Below, piece after piece: positions 8,944 to 18,428 of a stretch of 38,800 bases of DNA (within the stretch, counting starts at the first letter, position 1; the number at the start of each line of letters is the position of its first letter). The DNA lies in contig JADZEY010000068.1 in assembly GCA_020850315.1 (NCBI GenBank), positions 1 to 38,800 of the forward strand, in the 5' to 3' direction. The position numbers and the translations under genes were made by a program. Source of the stretch: Armatimonadota bacterium (lineage in GTDB: Bacteria > Bacteroidota > Ignavibacteria > OLB7). Under the pieces are notes generated by a model. The model was given only the letters and a program-made list of their open reading frames with translations. It was not told the origin of the DNA and made no database searches.

Positions 8944-9465
8944 TTACAGCCGGATTCGCGATTGCTTCACGATCATGTTAATCTGCTCGCGAATTTGATC
9001 GCTGGGATCCAGCTCGCGGGCTTCGCGAAGGTAGCGGCGTGCGCCTTCGGTGTTGCGGCCACGCATATCTAACTGAGCCATGTACATCAGTGCTGTTGCT
9101 TTCTCATCAACCGAGCGGAAGTAGCCAGTATCCAGCGCGGTTTTGAAGCCTTGCCGTGCGGCTTTCCAGTTCTGTCCTTGCGTCTCCACAATTCCCTGGA
9201 AGAAGTAGTAATAAGTCCTGGAATATGGGTTCAATTTTTCGGGGGCGCGAATTGCGCCAAGCCGTTTGCGGGCGTCGTCCCAGTCCTGGCGTTGCAGCGA
9301 ATTGGTGACTTGCAGCAGTTGGTTCATGCGCCACCAGAAGTAGTACAGCCCAGCACCAAGCGCCAGCACAATGCCGCCAGCAATCCACCACTGCGCCACA
9401 AGCATTCCCGCGCCACCAACCACTAACAGGATGATAAGACCAAGGATAAGTTTTGGAGAGACCAT
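8944..9465 (-). CDS. Membrane-anchored TPR-like protein
   Basis: A 173-residue protein. Two membrane helices near the N-terminus (about residues 5-23 and 27-46) are followed by helical repeats that look like two to three tetratricopeptide units: WDDARKRLGAI, then NPYSRTYYYFFQGIVETQGQNW, a unit around AARQGFKTALDTGYF, and RGRNTEGARRYLREARELDPS with the typical closing Asp-Pro. TPRs mediate protein-protein contacts; the partner is unknown. The soluble part most likely faces the cytosol. It is downstream of the isochorismatase-family gene by 30 bases on the same strand and may be co-transcribed with it. It ends at the bidirectional terminator. Confidence 0.75.
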   Translation of the reverse strand: MVSPKLILGLIILLVVGGAGMLVAQWWIAGGIVLALGAGLYYFWWRMNQLLQVTNSLQRQDWDDARKRLGAIRAPEKLNPYSRTYYYFFQGIVETQGQNWKAARQGFKTALDTGYFRSVDEKATALMYMAQLDMRGRNTEGARRYLREARELDPSDQIREQINMIVKQSRIRL

Positions 9466-9495
9466 AGAGTAATCAGGTTCAGTTCAGGAGGTTAT

Positions 9496-10044
9496 TCACA
9501 GTGGCTTAACAAGCGCGGAGATGGTTTTGAATTCTTTGGCATCAGCACTTTCCAGCATATCGAACAGCGCCATCTCGACGGTTGTTGCTTCCACGCCGTG
9601 GCGTGTTAGCCGCTGGAGCGCGATTGTGTGGCTGGCTTCCCGCCGCGAAGAAACGGCATCGGCAACAACATCAACATCATGCCCAAAATTCCGAAGGTCG
9701 CGGGCGGTTTGATAGACGCAGATGTGAGTCTCGACACCGCACAACAGCACTTTCGATTTCCCGGCAGCTTCCAACTGCTGCATGAATCGCAGGTTCCCTT
9801 CTGCCGAAAACGTCAGCTTTTCCACCGGGCGATACCATTCACCTAACGCCTCCTTCACCTCCGGCACGGTGGCCCCAAGCCCTTGCGGATATTGCTCGGT
9901 GACAAGAATCGGCAACCCCAGCGCACGGCATCCATGCACCAACCGAACAACTTCCCGAATCACCTCGTCCCCCCGATGAATTACCGGCATCATCCGCTCC
10001 TGGACATCAACAACAACCAGCATTGTGTGGTTCCTATCCAACAT
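9496..10044 (-). CDS. Isochorismatase-family cysteine hydrolase
   Basis: A 182-residue protein with the isochorismatase/nicotinamidase fold. The family triad is visible: D13 (VVVDVQERM), K76 (PVEKLTFSA) and the nucleophile C109 in CGVETHICVYQTA. The GVETHICV sequence resembles the YcaC/ISOC-domain branch more than the classic pyrazinamidase branch, so the substrate cannot be named. The frame stays open to 10407, but the ATG at 10044 is preceded by AGGAG with six bases spacing, and the longer version would overlap the neighbouring hydrolase antiparallel to nothing conserved; 10044 is the start. It is cytosolic. The closest same-strand neighbours are a TPR membrane protein (downstream) and a YheT-type hydrolase (upstream). 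Confidence 0.88.
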   Translation of the reverse strand: MLDRNHTMLVVVDVQERMMPVIHRGDEVIREVVRLVHGCRALGLPILVTEQYPQGLGATVPEVKEALGEWYRPVEKLTFSAEGNLRFMQQLEAAGKSKVLLCGVETHICVYQTARDLRNFGHDVDVVADAVSSRREASHTIALQRLTRHGVEATTVEMALFDMLESADAKEFKTISALVKPL

Positions 10045-10139
10045 GATTGCTCCTGCGATTATGAACTGAGTTGTACGCCTTGACCGAGTTAAACAACGTG
10101 GGGCAAAACTACGCAAAACGCCCCCCCACACTTCGGCGG

Positions 10140-11138
10140 TTAGCACGGCGTTACAAAGGGGGCTCGCGTCGGCGGCTGAAGCAGAAGCTCCCCCAAAAAA
10201 CTCACGGCTCGGCGCTCGGACCAGTAGGTGCGTCCCAACCCCATAAACCCCACATGCCCCCCTGAGGAAGGGACCTCCAAAGTAACGGTGTTGCTTGCCG
10301 TTGCTTCCGGAACGGGGAAGCAGGATGGGCTTAAAAAAGGATCGTTGGCCGCGTTGACAAGAAGCGTTGGAAGATGGATGCACGGAATAAATTGGCGGCT
10401 GCTGCAACGGCTCCAGTATTCTTCAGCATCGCGGAAGCCGTGCAGCGGCGCGGTGTAGCGGTCGTCGAATTCGGCAAAGGTTCGCATCCGGTCTAGGCCG
10501 TGATCTTCTATCATCCCGGGCATTGCCTGCATCTTTTGGCGCACCTTGCTTCGCAGCGAATCAATGAAGCGTTTCATGTAGATGCGGTTGGCGGGTTCGG
10601 CCAGCCGCGCCGCGCTTCCGGCAAGGTCACAGGGGACGGAAAAAGTGACAGCCCCAACAAGTTCGGGGAAGGTATTTCCCCCCTGTTCACCCAGATATTT
10701 CAACGTCACATTCCCTCCCAAACTGAAGCCGACCAACCCAATCTGCTTGTACGGTTGCTGCGCCACCACGTGGGTGATAACGGTGTGGAGGTCATCGGTG
10801 GCCCCGCTGTGGTAGAATCGCAGTTGGCGATTCAGCTGGCCGCTGCACCCCCGGAAATTCCAAGCCAGCGCGTCCCAGCCGGCAGCGTTGAAGGCGCGGA
10901 CCATCCCCAAAATGTACGGGCGTGATGCATTCCCCTCCAGCCCGTGCTGAAGTATCACCAGCCGGTTGCTGCCAATGGTTGACCAATCAAGATCAAGGAA
11001 ATCATCATCGGGCGTGGCGATACGCTGGCGGCGATAGTGCACCCCGGTTACGCGGCGGAGCAACGTGGGAAGAATGGTCTGCAGATGCCCTTCGGAAAGC
11101 AACAGCGGTGGGCGAAAGGTTGATGGAATAATTGGCAT
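10140..11138 (-). CDS. YheT-family alpha/beta hydrolase
   Basis: A 332-residue alpha/beta hydrolase. The N-terminal signature RPPLLLSEGHLQTILPTLLR and the segment LQHGLEGNASRPYI are typical of the YheT/UPF0017 group (bacterial relatives of ABHD1/2/3 lipases). The catalytic triad can be placed at S139 (GFSLGGN), D266 (NAANDPF) and H295 (SSGGHVGFMG). Family members act on esters, probably lipid-like, but the physiological substrate is generally unknown. Length is normal. No signal peptide is seen, so the protein is likely cytosolic or loosely membrane-associated. It lies 18 bases downstream of the DUF3574-like lipoprotein gene, suggesting a shared transcript. Confidence 0.9.
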   Translation of the reverse strand: MPIIPSTFRPPLLLSEGHLQTILPTLLRRVTGVHYRRQRIATPDDDFLDLDWSTIGSNRLVILQHGLEGNASRPYILGMVRAFNAAGWDALAWNFRGCSGQLNRQLRFYHSGATDDLHTVITHVVAQQPYKQIGLVGFSLGGNVTLKYLGEQGGNTFPELVGAVTFSVPCDLAGSAARLAEPANRIYMKRFIDSLRSKVRQKMQAMPGMIEDHGLDRMRTFAEFDDRYTAPLHGFRDAEEYWSRCSSRQFIPCIHLPTLLVNAANDPFLSPSCFPVPEATASNTVTLEVPSSGGHVGFMGLGRTYWSERRAVSFLGELLLQPPTRAPFVTPC

Positions 11139-11156
11139 GAAGCAGGGCTGAAAAAT

Positions 11157-11600
11157 TCAGAAGGAAACCCACACGTACTGGCTTACGCGCAGCACCGATT
11201 CTTGATCGTACATGGCGCAATACTCCTTCCGGATGGAGTCAATGGCATTGCTTTGTGCGGGGGTGTCGTCGTGGATTAGCAGCACCACTTTGGTCATCTC
11301 CGGCTTGATTTTCCCATCGGCCATTTGGTATTGGCCGTTGGCATCAATCACGGTTAGACCCTTGGGAAATCGTGGGGTGATAAGGCTGTCCAGAAACTTG
11401 CGCCAATCGCGTAATCCCACCACTCCGTTATCCCGCTTCCTCATGCCAAAGTAGAGTTCGGTGCGCACCGATTGAAGGCCATCGAACGGCGGTTTGCCAG
11501 CCGGCGCGATTGTGGATTCGGATGAACGGCAAGCCCCGATGAGCAGAGAAAGAATCAGTACAGAAATAGGCATTGCTGCCGAAGTTCGTGTTGTTGGCAT
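11157..11600 (-). CDS. DUF3574-like lipoprotein
   Basis: A 147-residue lipoprotein. The signal segment SVLILSLLIGAC gives a lipobox with Cys24 as the first mature residue; an ATG at 11573 would shorten the leader to a more ordinary length and cannot be excluded. The mature part follows the DUF3574 pattern: RTELYFGM near the start, WRKFLDSLITPRFPKGLTV in the middle, then KVVLLIHDD, and EYCAMYDQESVLRVSQYVWVSF at the end. DUF3574 has no established function. It is probably anchored in the envelope. It is the first gene of the minus-strand group that continues with the alpha/beta hydrolase. Confidence 0.82.
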   Translation of the reverse strand: MPTTRTSAAMPISVLILSLLIGACRSSESTIAPAGKPPFDGLQSVRTELYFGMRKRDNGVVGLRDWRKFLDSLITPRFPKGLTVIDANGQYQMADGKIKPEMTKVVLLIHDDTPAQSNAIDSIRKEYCAMYDQESVLRVSQYVWVSF

Positions 11601-12097
11601 TGCTGTTGCGAAGTAAGAACGTGAAGTGAGGAATTAGACGATGAACAGAAATTAACCTTCTTGAGTGTGACCTTTTCACACTTCAAAGAACCTTTACTAT
11701 CTGCAAGGCAGAAGCATCGCCAGACGACGCGCGAACAATTTGACGAGTGTGATGTTTGCCTGTGCTGATGCGTTATGCTTGTGTTCGCGATGATGACACC
11801 AAGCTACCAAACGCTGCAAGAAGCAGCCCACAGTGCTTGTGGCATTTCAATACACACAATCATACGCAGGAAGCAAATTCCTGCATGAAGTCTGTGCTTC
11901 CCCCCACGGCGCGTTGATACCTCTCTGTTGCGTGCCTTTGCCGGATGTACCACACTTCAATCCATTTCCATTTCAGCCAATAACAAAACTTGGGATGCCG
12001 TGCTCGGCACATTCCCATGCGTGAGCTTTGCCCGCTCGCTGGGCAAAGCAGAATGACTACGCTATCTACCAACTTTCAACGATTTAGGATACCACGT
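11601..12097. promoter_or_regulatory. 497-base divergent intergenic region with two hairpins
   Basis: No convincing gene is seen here. It separates the divergent lipoprotein gene and the giant T9SS protein, so both promoters should lie inside. Two hairpins stand out. One is AGTGTGA/TCACACT at 11664-11682. The other is a perfect 9-bp stem GCTTTGCCC/GGGCAAAGC at 12025-12049, which ends 48 bases before the downstream ATG and could act in the leader RNA. No recognised riboswitch matches, and I cannot place promoter boxes with confidence. Confidence 0.5.
12025..12049 (+). promoter_or_regulatory. Leader hairpin upstream of the giant T9SS protein
   Basis: A perfect 9-bp stem, GCTTTGCCC (12025-12033) with GGGCAAAGC (12041-12049), closes a 7-base loop. 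There is no T-run behind it, so it is not a standard terminator. Its position in the presumed 5' leader suggests a role in mRNA stability or translation, which is inference only. Confidence 0.4.
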
Positions 12098-15000
12098 ATG
12101 CGACAATCACTTTCCACATATTCCCGCACAATGGCGGGTGTTGCGGCCAGACGGCTTCCGCTGCTGCTGTTGCTTTGGGTTGCAATGGCTACTCCTTCGG
12201 CAGCCTTCTTGTCCGACTACAAATACTCCACCGGAAGCGGCAAGCCGTTCACCATGGATGACGCGAAACAGATCATCTACCCCGATGCCTACGATGCCAC
12301 ATCGGGAATCATTGATCTTGGATTCGAGTTCGAGTTCGATGGCGTGATGTACTCCCAATTCTCCGTGAACTCTAACGGGTTGCTGGGATTGGGTGGTAGC
12401 GATGTCACCCCATACGGCTGGCAGTCCTTCGATGGCACCGATGTCTATCCGGTGATTGCTCCATTTTGGGATGAGCTTATCACCATCAATAACGGCGTTC
12501 GCTACCAAGTTGTGGATGGCGCACAAGGGCGTGTGTTAGTTGTTGATTGGGAAGCCTTTCACCGCAACGAATGGGAATCCAAGGATAACACCTACCACTT
12601 CCAAATTCGCTTGTATGAGTACTCCAACACCATCGAATTCTGGTACGGAAACATGGCGACGGTCACCAACACCTATGCCAAAATTGGCGCGGCAGCCGAT
12701 GGTGGAAACTTTGCCAGCGGCTACTTCAGCGAAGGAGAATTGTACGTTGATTACGGATACCCCCAAACCACGGATCTTGCCAACAACTCCATCTCCGAAA
12801 ACACCCTTATCACCTTCCAGCCACAGCCATGCGGCTACAAGTTTGCTGGTAATCCTGATGAAGGTGGCAGCTCCGAGATGTTCGACGGCGATAAGCTGCT
12901 GACCAACATCGAAATCCCGAACACTACATCACGCTCGCTTCGCCCATTCCAGATGTACTTGGCCTCGAACTGCACCAAACAAATTGTGCGGTTTGCAATC
13001 ACCGGCCAGTATGCGGGCGAGTACAGCGTGGAGCCAGCCGAGATTGGCGTTGGCCCCGATGAAATGATCGAGCCAACCATCACCTTCACCCCTGCTTGCA
13101 CCGGACCACGCCCGGCAACGCTTACGATCACCGGGCCAAATGGGTTTACGGCAACCTACCAGCTGGTGGCCAGCGGAGCCTCACGATTGGGGTGGATTGG
13201 CAATGTGGAAGATGGCGGCGTGGATGGAATGCCGAACGGCGCAACACTGCTCGGGAACCCATCTGTCACCTACGGCCAACAGCGGACATTTAGGCCGTTC
13301 ACCATGCTTGGGGAAATGAAGTCCGATGGCCCGAAAAAAAGCTCGGCGGTGGATGTGACCTACACGCTGAACGATCCCAGCGGGCAATTCCGCATCACCC
13401 CCGCAAGCGCGACGCTGATGGCTGGGGAGACCAGCACACCAACCATCACGTTCGTATCGCGCCGGTTTGGCCAGCAGACAGCAACATTGACCATTGAGGG
13501 CGATTGTGAGAAACGGACGTTCACCCTGCAAGCAACCGTTGTGGGGGCCGGCGGCGAGTTTACCGCTAACGGTGCGCCGCTCGGTTCGGGGGAACCGCTG
13601 TTTAGCAAAGTGTTCGAGTGCAGCGGTGCGTCGGTGAACTCCATTGCAATCACCGTGCGCAGCGTTGGGAATCAGCCGCTGACGATCGGTTCGGCAGAGT
13701 TCTTCCGCACCGACTCAATCTACGGGCAAGGGGTTCCGCGCTATCCGCTGCTGCGCGACCAGAACAACCAACTGATTTCGTCAAGCGATTATTTCATCAC
13801 CGATTTCCCCGGCACAATCCCAGTGGCCGGGAACGCGTTGACGGAGTTCCCAATTGTTCTGAACCCAGGGGAATCGCGCACGTTCTACATCAACTTTGCA
13901 GCGCAACGCCCCGGCAAACGGTTGGCGCGATTGTTCATCCCCACCAACGCGCTGAACTTTGCATCGGCCAACACTGATGGTGTTGGAACCGACGGCATGG
14001 TATCGGTGGATATGTTCGGCAAAGGCTTGGGCGCACAGCTGGCAAGCAATGCCGATGGTGCAGCGTTGCAGTCGCTCTCGTTCCAGCCAACACGGATTCG
14101 CCAAAGCCAAGAATCCACCATCACCGTGTGGAACTCTGGCGCCTGCGATCTTCGCATCAGCAAGGACGATTTCCGGATTTCCGATGGCGACGTTCGCGAT
14201 TTCCAGATCATCAGCGCGTTCCCGAACGTTGCTGTTGATCCGCAAAGCAACGACTACATCCTTCCAGCTGGCGGCTCATCCACCATCACCGTTCGGTTCA
14301 CCCCAATCCGCACCGGCTCGCGCCGTGCCGGGGTGTACCTGCAAACCAACGACTCCGCCCGCCACCTTCCGAACATGGAACCCGGCGCCTACTACTGGGA
14401 TGTGGTTGGCGTTGGAACCATTGGGCTGAACACTCAGCAGGTGGCGCTTGGCCCATCGGTGATTGATGGCCCGCTGGGAAGCAATGCCGTTGCCACCGCA
14501 ACCGTGGAAAACACCGCAACCGAAACAATCACGATTGTGAAAGCCGTGATTGTTGGCCCCGATGCTGCCGAGTTCGGCATGAACCCAACCACACCGTGGC
14601 CGGCACTTCCGTTTGATTTCCTGCCGGGGAATGAGATGCTCTTCTCGGTGCTGCACACCCCCGCAACCGGAAGCCAACCGGGGTCACGCGAAGCAAGCCT
14701 GCTGCTGATTTCCAACAGTGGCGACACGCTGGAAGTGTTGCTACATGGCGACGCCGGAAGCCGCACAATCGCCGCCGGCCCAGCAACACTGTTCGATGAT
14801 GTCTCCGTTGCGGTCGGGAAAATCGCACGCGGCACCGTGATGATTACCAACAACGGCACGCTTCCGCTGCAACTTGGCGCAACAACCATCACCGGCCCGA
14901 ACGCCACCGACTACGCACTGGGCCGCCTGCCACGGCTTACCCTTGCCCCAGGGCAAACAGAGTACCTGCAAGTGACGTTCCGCCCGCTGAACCGTGGCAC

Positions 15001-15403
15001 CTCAACGGCCACGTTGACAATCAACAGCAACGGCGTGAACGGGGCGCAGAGTATCAATCTGGGCGGCGTGGCCAATGGTATTGAAGAAGGAAGCAGTGAA
15101 ACGGGAACCAGCGGGGTGGAATCGGCCGATGGTGCTGGCGGTATCAGCCTATCCCAGGCAATGCCGAACCCAGCTTCCAACCAAGCACGCATCAGCTACC
15201 GGATAGAGTCGGCAACAACCGTCACACTCACCCTCTTCGATGCGTTGGGTCGTGAGGTGGCGCGGATTGATGAAGGATTGAAACCAGCTGGAGAACACGC
15301 AGTGAGCTTCAGCGTTAGCAAACTTCCAGGCGGGAACTACCGCTACCGTTTGGCTACGGCAACAGGAGAGGCTGTGAGTCGTGGTTTGACGGTGGCCAAG
15401 TAA
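12098..15403 (+). CDS. Giant T9SS-sorted surface protein with repeated ASH/Ig-like domains
   Basis: A 1101-residue secreted protein. The ATG at 12098 is chosen because AGGA lies 8 bases upstream and it gives a clean signal peptide (RRLPLLLLLWVAMATPSAA, cut near residue 36); an upstream in-frame ATG at 11990 would precede the leader hairpin. Residues ~40-240 form a beta-sandwich with a FDG..Y...VNSNGLLGLG and VIAPFWDEL pattern seen in nidogen-like surface modules. Residues ~250-1000 contain about six 'choice-of-anchor'/ASH-type Ig domains (recurring motifs such as LAPGQTEYLQVTFRP, NPGESRTFYINFAAQRPG, ITVRFTPIRTGSRRA). The last ~80 residues are a T9SS C-terminal domain (MPNPASNQARISY ... GGNYRYRL). 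It is probably an adhesin or cell-surface scaffold. It is followed by a strong terminator, so it is likely monocistronic. Confidence 0.88.
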   Translation: MRQSLSTYSRTMAGVAARRLPLLLLLWVAMATPSAAFLSDYKYSTGSGKPFTMDDAKQIIYPDAYDATSGIIDLGFEFEFDGVMYSQFSVNSNGLLGLGGSDVTPYGWQSFDGTDVYPVIAPFWDELITINNGVRYQVVDGAQGRVLVVDWEAFHRNEWESKDNTYHFQIRLYEYSNTIEFWYGNMATVTNTYAKIGAAADGGNFASGYFSEGELYVDYGYPQTTDLANNSISENTLITFQPQPCGYKFAGNPDEGGSSEMFDGDKLLTNIEIPNTTSRSLRPFQMYLASNCTKQIVRFAITGQYAGEYSVEPAEIGVGPDEMIEPTITFTPACTGPRPATLTITGPNGFTATYQLVASGASRLGWIGNVEDGGVDGMPNGATLLGNPSVTYGQQRTFRPFTMLGEMKSDGPKKSSAVDVTYTLNDPSGQFRITPASATLMAGETSTPTITFVSRRFGQQTATLTIEGDCEKRTFTLQATVVGAGGEFTANGAPLGSGEPLFSKVFECSGASVNSIAITVRSVGNQPLTIGSAEFFRTDSIYGQGVPRYPLLRDQNNQLISSSDYFITDFPGTIPVAGNALTEFPIVLNPGESRTFYINFAAQRPGKRLARLFIPTNALNFASANTDGVGTDGMVSVDMFGKGLGAQLASNADGAALQSLSFQPTRIRQSQESTITVWNSGACDLRISKDDFRISDGDVRDFQIISAFPNVAVDPQSNDYILPAGGSSTITVRFTPIRTGSRRAGVYLQTNDSARHLPNMEPGAYYWDVVGVGTIGLNTQQVALGPSVIDGPLGSNAVATATVENTATETITIVKAVIVGPDAAEFGMNPTTPWPALPFDFLPGNEMLFSVLHTPATGSQPGSREASLLLISNSGDTLEVLLHGDAGSRTIAAGPATLFDDVSVAVGKIARGTVMITNNGTLPLQLGATTITGPNATDYALGRLPRLTLAPGQTEYLQVTFRPLNRGTSTATLTINSNGVNGAQSINLGGVANGIEEGSSETGTSGVESADGAGGISLSQAMPNPASNQARISYRIESATTVTLTLFDALGREVARIDEGLKPAGEHAVSFSVSKLPGGNYRYRLATATGEAVSRGLTVAK

Positions 15404-15435
15404 GTACGGAACTCCTGGATACGTTGAACAGAGAG

Positions 15436-15465
15436 AACGCCCGCCGAAAGGTGGGCGTTTTTTTT
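15436..15465 (+). terminator. Intrinsic terminator after the giant surface protein
   Basis: A 10-bp stem AACGCCCGCC (15436-15445) / GGTGGGCGTT (15450-15459) with one G-T pair is closed by a GAAA tetraloop and followed by a T-run to 15465. This is a textbook Rho-independent terminator. Confidence 0.93.
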
Positions 15466-15572
15466 GTGGGCTACCGCTGGGCGATGGATTCCGTTATCTG
15501 GCTATCTTCTGACCAAACCAGCCGGAAACTCCGCACACGCACACGCTCTCTCTCATCAGTCTTACCAACGCA

Positions 15573-18407
15573 ATGCAGCGATTCACAACTTTTGCCACTC
15601 TACTGATTAGCTTCTTTGCAGCACGTTCGGCACAGCTTATTGCCCAAGTCCCCAGCGGCTCGTTACTCCATTTGCGTGCCGATAGCGGGGTGGTGGTGGT
15701 TGACGGTACGGTTGCCCGGTGGAACGATATCAGCGGCAATAACAACGATGCCGCGCAGGATCAAACCGAGCGGCAACCTCAGCTTATCAAGGATGCGGCA
15801 GGTGGATTGCCAGCCGTCCGGTTCAACGGCACGCAGTACATGACGGCAACCTCAGTCTTCCCGGTGGGAAGCGATTACACCGTGGCGTTTGCTGTGCGGG
15901 TGAACTCATACGCAACCTCAAACAATGTGATATCGGGGAACAGCCGTGCGCACTACTTCGGCGCGGTTCCGTACCTGAAGGTGCTGCACAGCGGGAATTT
16001 CGGCCAACAAGCAACCGCTGCCATAGCCGTTACCAACACAATGAACGTTGCGGTGGTGACCTACACCGAAGCAACACGCAAGGCAACAATCACCATCAAC
16101 GGCTTTGCTGCCGCCACCGCCGAAGTCCCCACAAACACCGATCCAGTCATCTACTTGGGGGCGTATGCCAAAGCCAATTATTTAACTGGTGATATTGCCG
16201 AGGCGGTCATCTTCAATCGTGTGCTAACGCCAACGGAAGTGTCAAGCCTGCAATCAAGCTGGATAGCGCGGTATCGTGTTCCCGTTCCACTCCCCTACTC
16301 CCCCCCCGCCGCAGGGCCGCTGGTGTGGCTGAAAGCCGATAGCGGCATCGCCCCCGCAGCCGATAGCAAGGTGGCGCGCTGGAATGATTGCAGCGGAAAT
16401 GGTTATGCTGCTTGGCAAGATTCGGCTCAGTGGCAACCAACATTGCTGCCAAACGCCCGCTTTAACCTTCCCGCCGTGCGGTTTGCCGGGGCGGGGAATT
16501 TTATGCAGGCAACATCAGTCTTCCCAACCCGCTCCGACTACACCCTAACGTTTGTGGTTCGCTTGAACAACGTCGGGGCAACGAACAATGTTGTCTCCGG
16601 TGTTACCCACGCCCACTGGTTCGATGGGGGAGAATACGCCAAGGTGTTGCATGGAGATTTCAACGCGCAGGGGGTGGCTTCCATTCCGGTGCGGCAGGGG
16701 GAGTTTGCGGTTGTCACGATGGCATATCACGATGCGCGCCGCAGGGCCGCGTTGTTCATCAACAGCCATGCTGCCGATAGTGCTACGGTTCCGCAGAATC
16801 TGGACTCCATTATCTACTTGGGGGCATTTCGGGGGGGGAATGTTCTGGCAGGGGACATTGCTGAAATACTTCTCTACCGCCGCGAGCTTTCCCCCAACGA
16901 ACGAGCCCAAACCGAGAGCTATCTTTTCCGCAAGTATGGCATTCCCATCCCCCCCGCTCCGCCAAAACCCGACTCCACATTTACCGAGCTTCCCGCACAG
17001 CTACAGCTGTTTCCACGGGGGGGCGACAACTTCGCAACCGTACCGATTGCGGGCGTAGTTCGCGTTGGTGGGTGGGATTCGATTGTGGTAGAGGTTGCCC
17101 GTGCCGACAGCAGCTGGGAGCGGTTATCGGCCCCGTTGCACTATGCCGCAGCGGGCGCGCCGTTCGCGTTCGCGCCGCGCATTGCCGCCGCCCTATCCGA
17201 ATATCGCTTCACCGTTACGCTGCGTGCTGTTGGCGGTGGAGGGGGTGATAGAGATAGCATCATTGCCACACGCGACAGCATCACCTGCGGAGATGTGCTG
17301 CTGATTTGCGGCCAATCAAACTCCATTTTTGGGCATGGTGGCCAGGGTGCTGGGCCAAGTGAGTTCTGCCGGACGTACGGCTTGAATTTCTCACGAAATC
17401 AGCGCGACACACTCTGGGCGATAGCCAGCGGAGTTGGGTCGGGCGGTGGGCCGAATATCGGTGCTTGGGGGATGCGGCTGGCGCGGCTGTACGTGCAGCA
17501 AACTGGCGTTCCGCTGTGTGTTATCAATGGTGGGGTTGGCGGAACAATGATCGAGCAGCACCAACGGAACGACGCTGCGCCGCAGACGCTTTCAACCATC
17601 TACGGCAGTATGCTCTACCGTGTGAAAAAATCTGGGCTGGCAGCGCACGCACGGGGGATGATGTGGTACCAGGGTGAGTCGAACACGGTGAACAACTATG
17701 CTGCAAACTTCCGCGCACTACGCCGCGATTGGCTGGAGGATTACCCGCAACTGACGAAGCTGTATGTGGTGCAAATTCGCCCGGGCTGCGCGGCGGGCCC
17801 ACACCGCGAATTGCGCGAGCTTCAGCGGACGCTTTCCGACAGCTTCCCGGATGTTGTGGCCTACTCACCAATGGGCGTTGCTGGCCACGATGGCTGCCAC
17901 TACGTTGCCGCTGGCTACGACACCATCGGCGTGCAGTTATTCCGATTGTTCGCTCGTGATTTTTTGGGAAGCACCGACACGGTAGATATTGGGTCGCCGA
18001 ATATCCGCGCAGCATTTTTCACCACCCCCGAATCGAATCAACTTGCGCTGGTGTTTAGCAATGCCCAGAATGGGTTACTGGTTACTCCGGACCTCACTAT
18101 CGGCGGCAACATCCGCACCATAAGCGACGCATTGTTCTTGAATGACAGCGTGCAGGCTGTCCGTTCGGTGCAAGTGGTGGGCGATACTCTGCTGCTGAAT
18201 CTATCCGCCGCCTACCCCGGCGCACGGATCAGCTACATCCCGGATCAGTCGTATGCCGGAACATCGGTGATCTACGAAGGGCCTTGGATACGTAACCAGC
18301 GTGGAGTTGGGGCGTTTTCGTTTCACCGTTTCCCAGTTCGCCCGTTCGGCACCACAACCGCCGCGCCACAGCAACCAGCAACGGTGAAGAAGCTGGATTT
18401 ACGGTGA
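15573..18407 (+). CDS. Exported protein with two LamG-like domains and a SASA-type (SGNH) carbohydrate esterase domain
   Basis: A 944-residue exported protein. The N-terminus (TTFATLLISFFAARSAQLIAQ) is a signal peptide. Two copies of a concanavalin/LamG-like domain follow, about residues 28-230 and 245-462, each opening with a LRADSG/LKADSG...ARWND.SGN motif and containing TATSVFP/QATSVFP. After a beta-rich linker comes a SASA/DUF303 domain (~575-800) with the nucleophile S582 in ICGQSNS, a WYQGESN block and D773-G-C-H776, the expected SGNH catalytic residues. Relatives are sialate or xylan O-acetylesterases, so removing acetyl groups from a polysaccharide or glycoprotein is the likely job. 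No T9SS tail is evident at the C-terminus. It ends 21 bases before the convergent DedA-like gene. No ribosome binding site precedes the ATG. Confidence 0.88.
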   Translation: MQRFTTFATLLISFFAARSAQLIAQVPSGSLLHLRADSGVVVVDGTVARWNDISGNNNDAAQDQTERQPQLIKDAAGGLPAVRFNGTQYMTATSVFPVGSDYTVAFAVRVNSYATSNNVISGNSRAHYFGAVPYLKVLHSGNFGQQATAAIAVTNTMNVAVVTYTEATRKATITINGFAAATAEVPTNTDPVIYLGAYAKANYLTGDIAEAVIFNRVLTPTEVSSLQSSWIARYRVPVPLPYSPPAAGPLVWLKADSGIAPAADSKVARWNDCSGNGYAAWQDSAQWQPTLLPNARFNLPAVRFAGAGNFMQATSVFPTRSDYTLTFVVRLNNVGATNNVVSGVTHAHWFDGGEYAKVLHGDFNAQGVASIPVRQGEFAVVTMAYHDARRRAALFINSHAADSATVPQNLDSIIYLGAFRGGNVLAGDIAEILLYRRELSPNERAQTESYLFRKYGIPIPPAPPKPDSTFTELPAQLQLFPRGGDNFATVPIAGVVRVGGWDSIVVEVARADSSWERLSAPLHYAAAGAPFAFAPRIAAALSEYRFTVTLRAVGGGGGDRDSIIATRDSITCGDVLLICGQSNSIFGHGGQGAGPSEFCRTYGLNFSRNQRDTLWAIASGVGSGGGPNIGAWGMRLARLYVQQTGVPLCVINGGVGGTMIEQHQRNDAAPQTLSTIYGSMLYRVKKSGLAAHARGMMWYQGESNTVNNYAANFRALRRDWLEDYPQLTKLYVVQIRPGCAAGPHRELRELQRTLSDSFPDVVAYSPMGVAGHDGCHYVAAGYDTIGVQLFRLFARDFLGSTDTVDIGSPNIRAAFFTTPESNQLALVFSNAQNGLLVTPDLTIGGNIRTISDALFLNDSVQAVRSVQVVGDTLLLNLSAAYPGARISYIPDQSYAGTSVIYEGPWIRNQRGVGAFSFHRFPVRPFGTTTAAPQQPATVKKLDLR

Positions 18408-18428
18408 TGAAACCAGCAGATGGAGCAA

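Noticed and set aside
10100-10139. Possible terminator after the YheT-type hydrolase gene
   Set aside because: The stem is only about 4 bp (CGCC/GGCG), although a short T-run follows.
10045-10407. Extended N-terminus for the isochorismatase-family protein
   Set aside because: A good AGGAG site precedes the ATG at 10044, the extension overlaps the neighbouring hydrolase gene and has no conserved character.
11833-12024. Small open frame of 63 codons in the long gap
   Set aside because: No ribosome binding site, no domain and Cys/Pro/His-rich composition like a chance frame.
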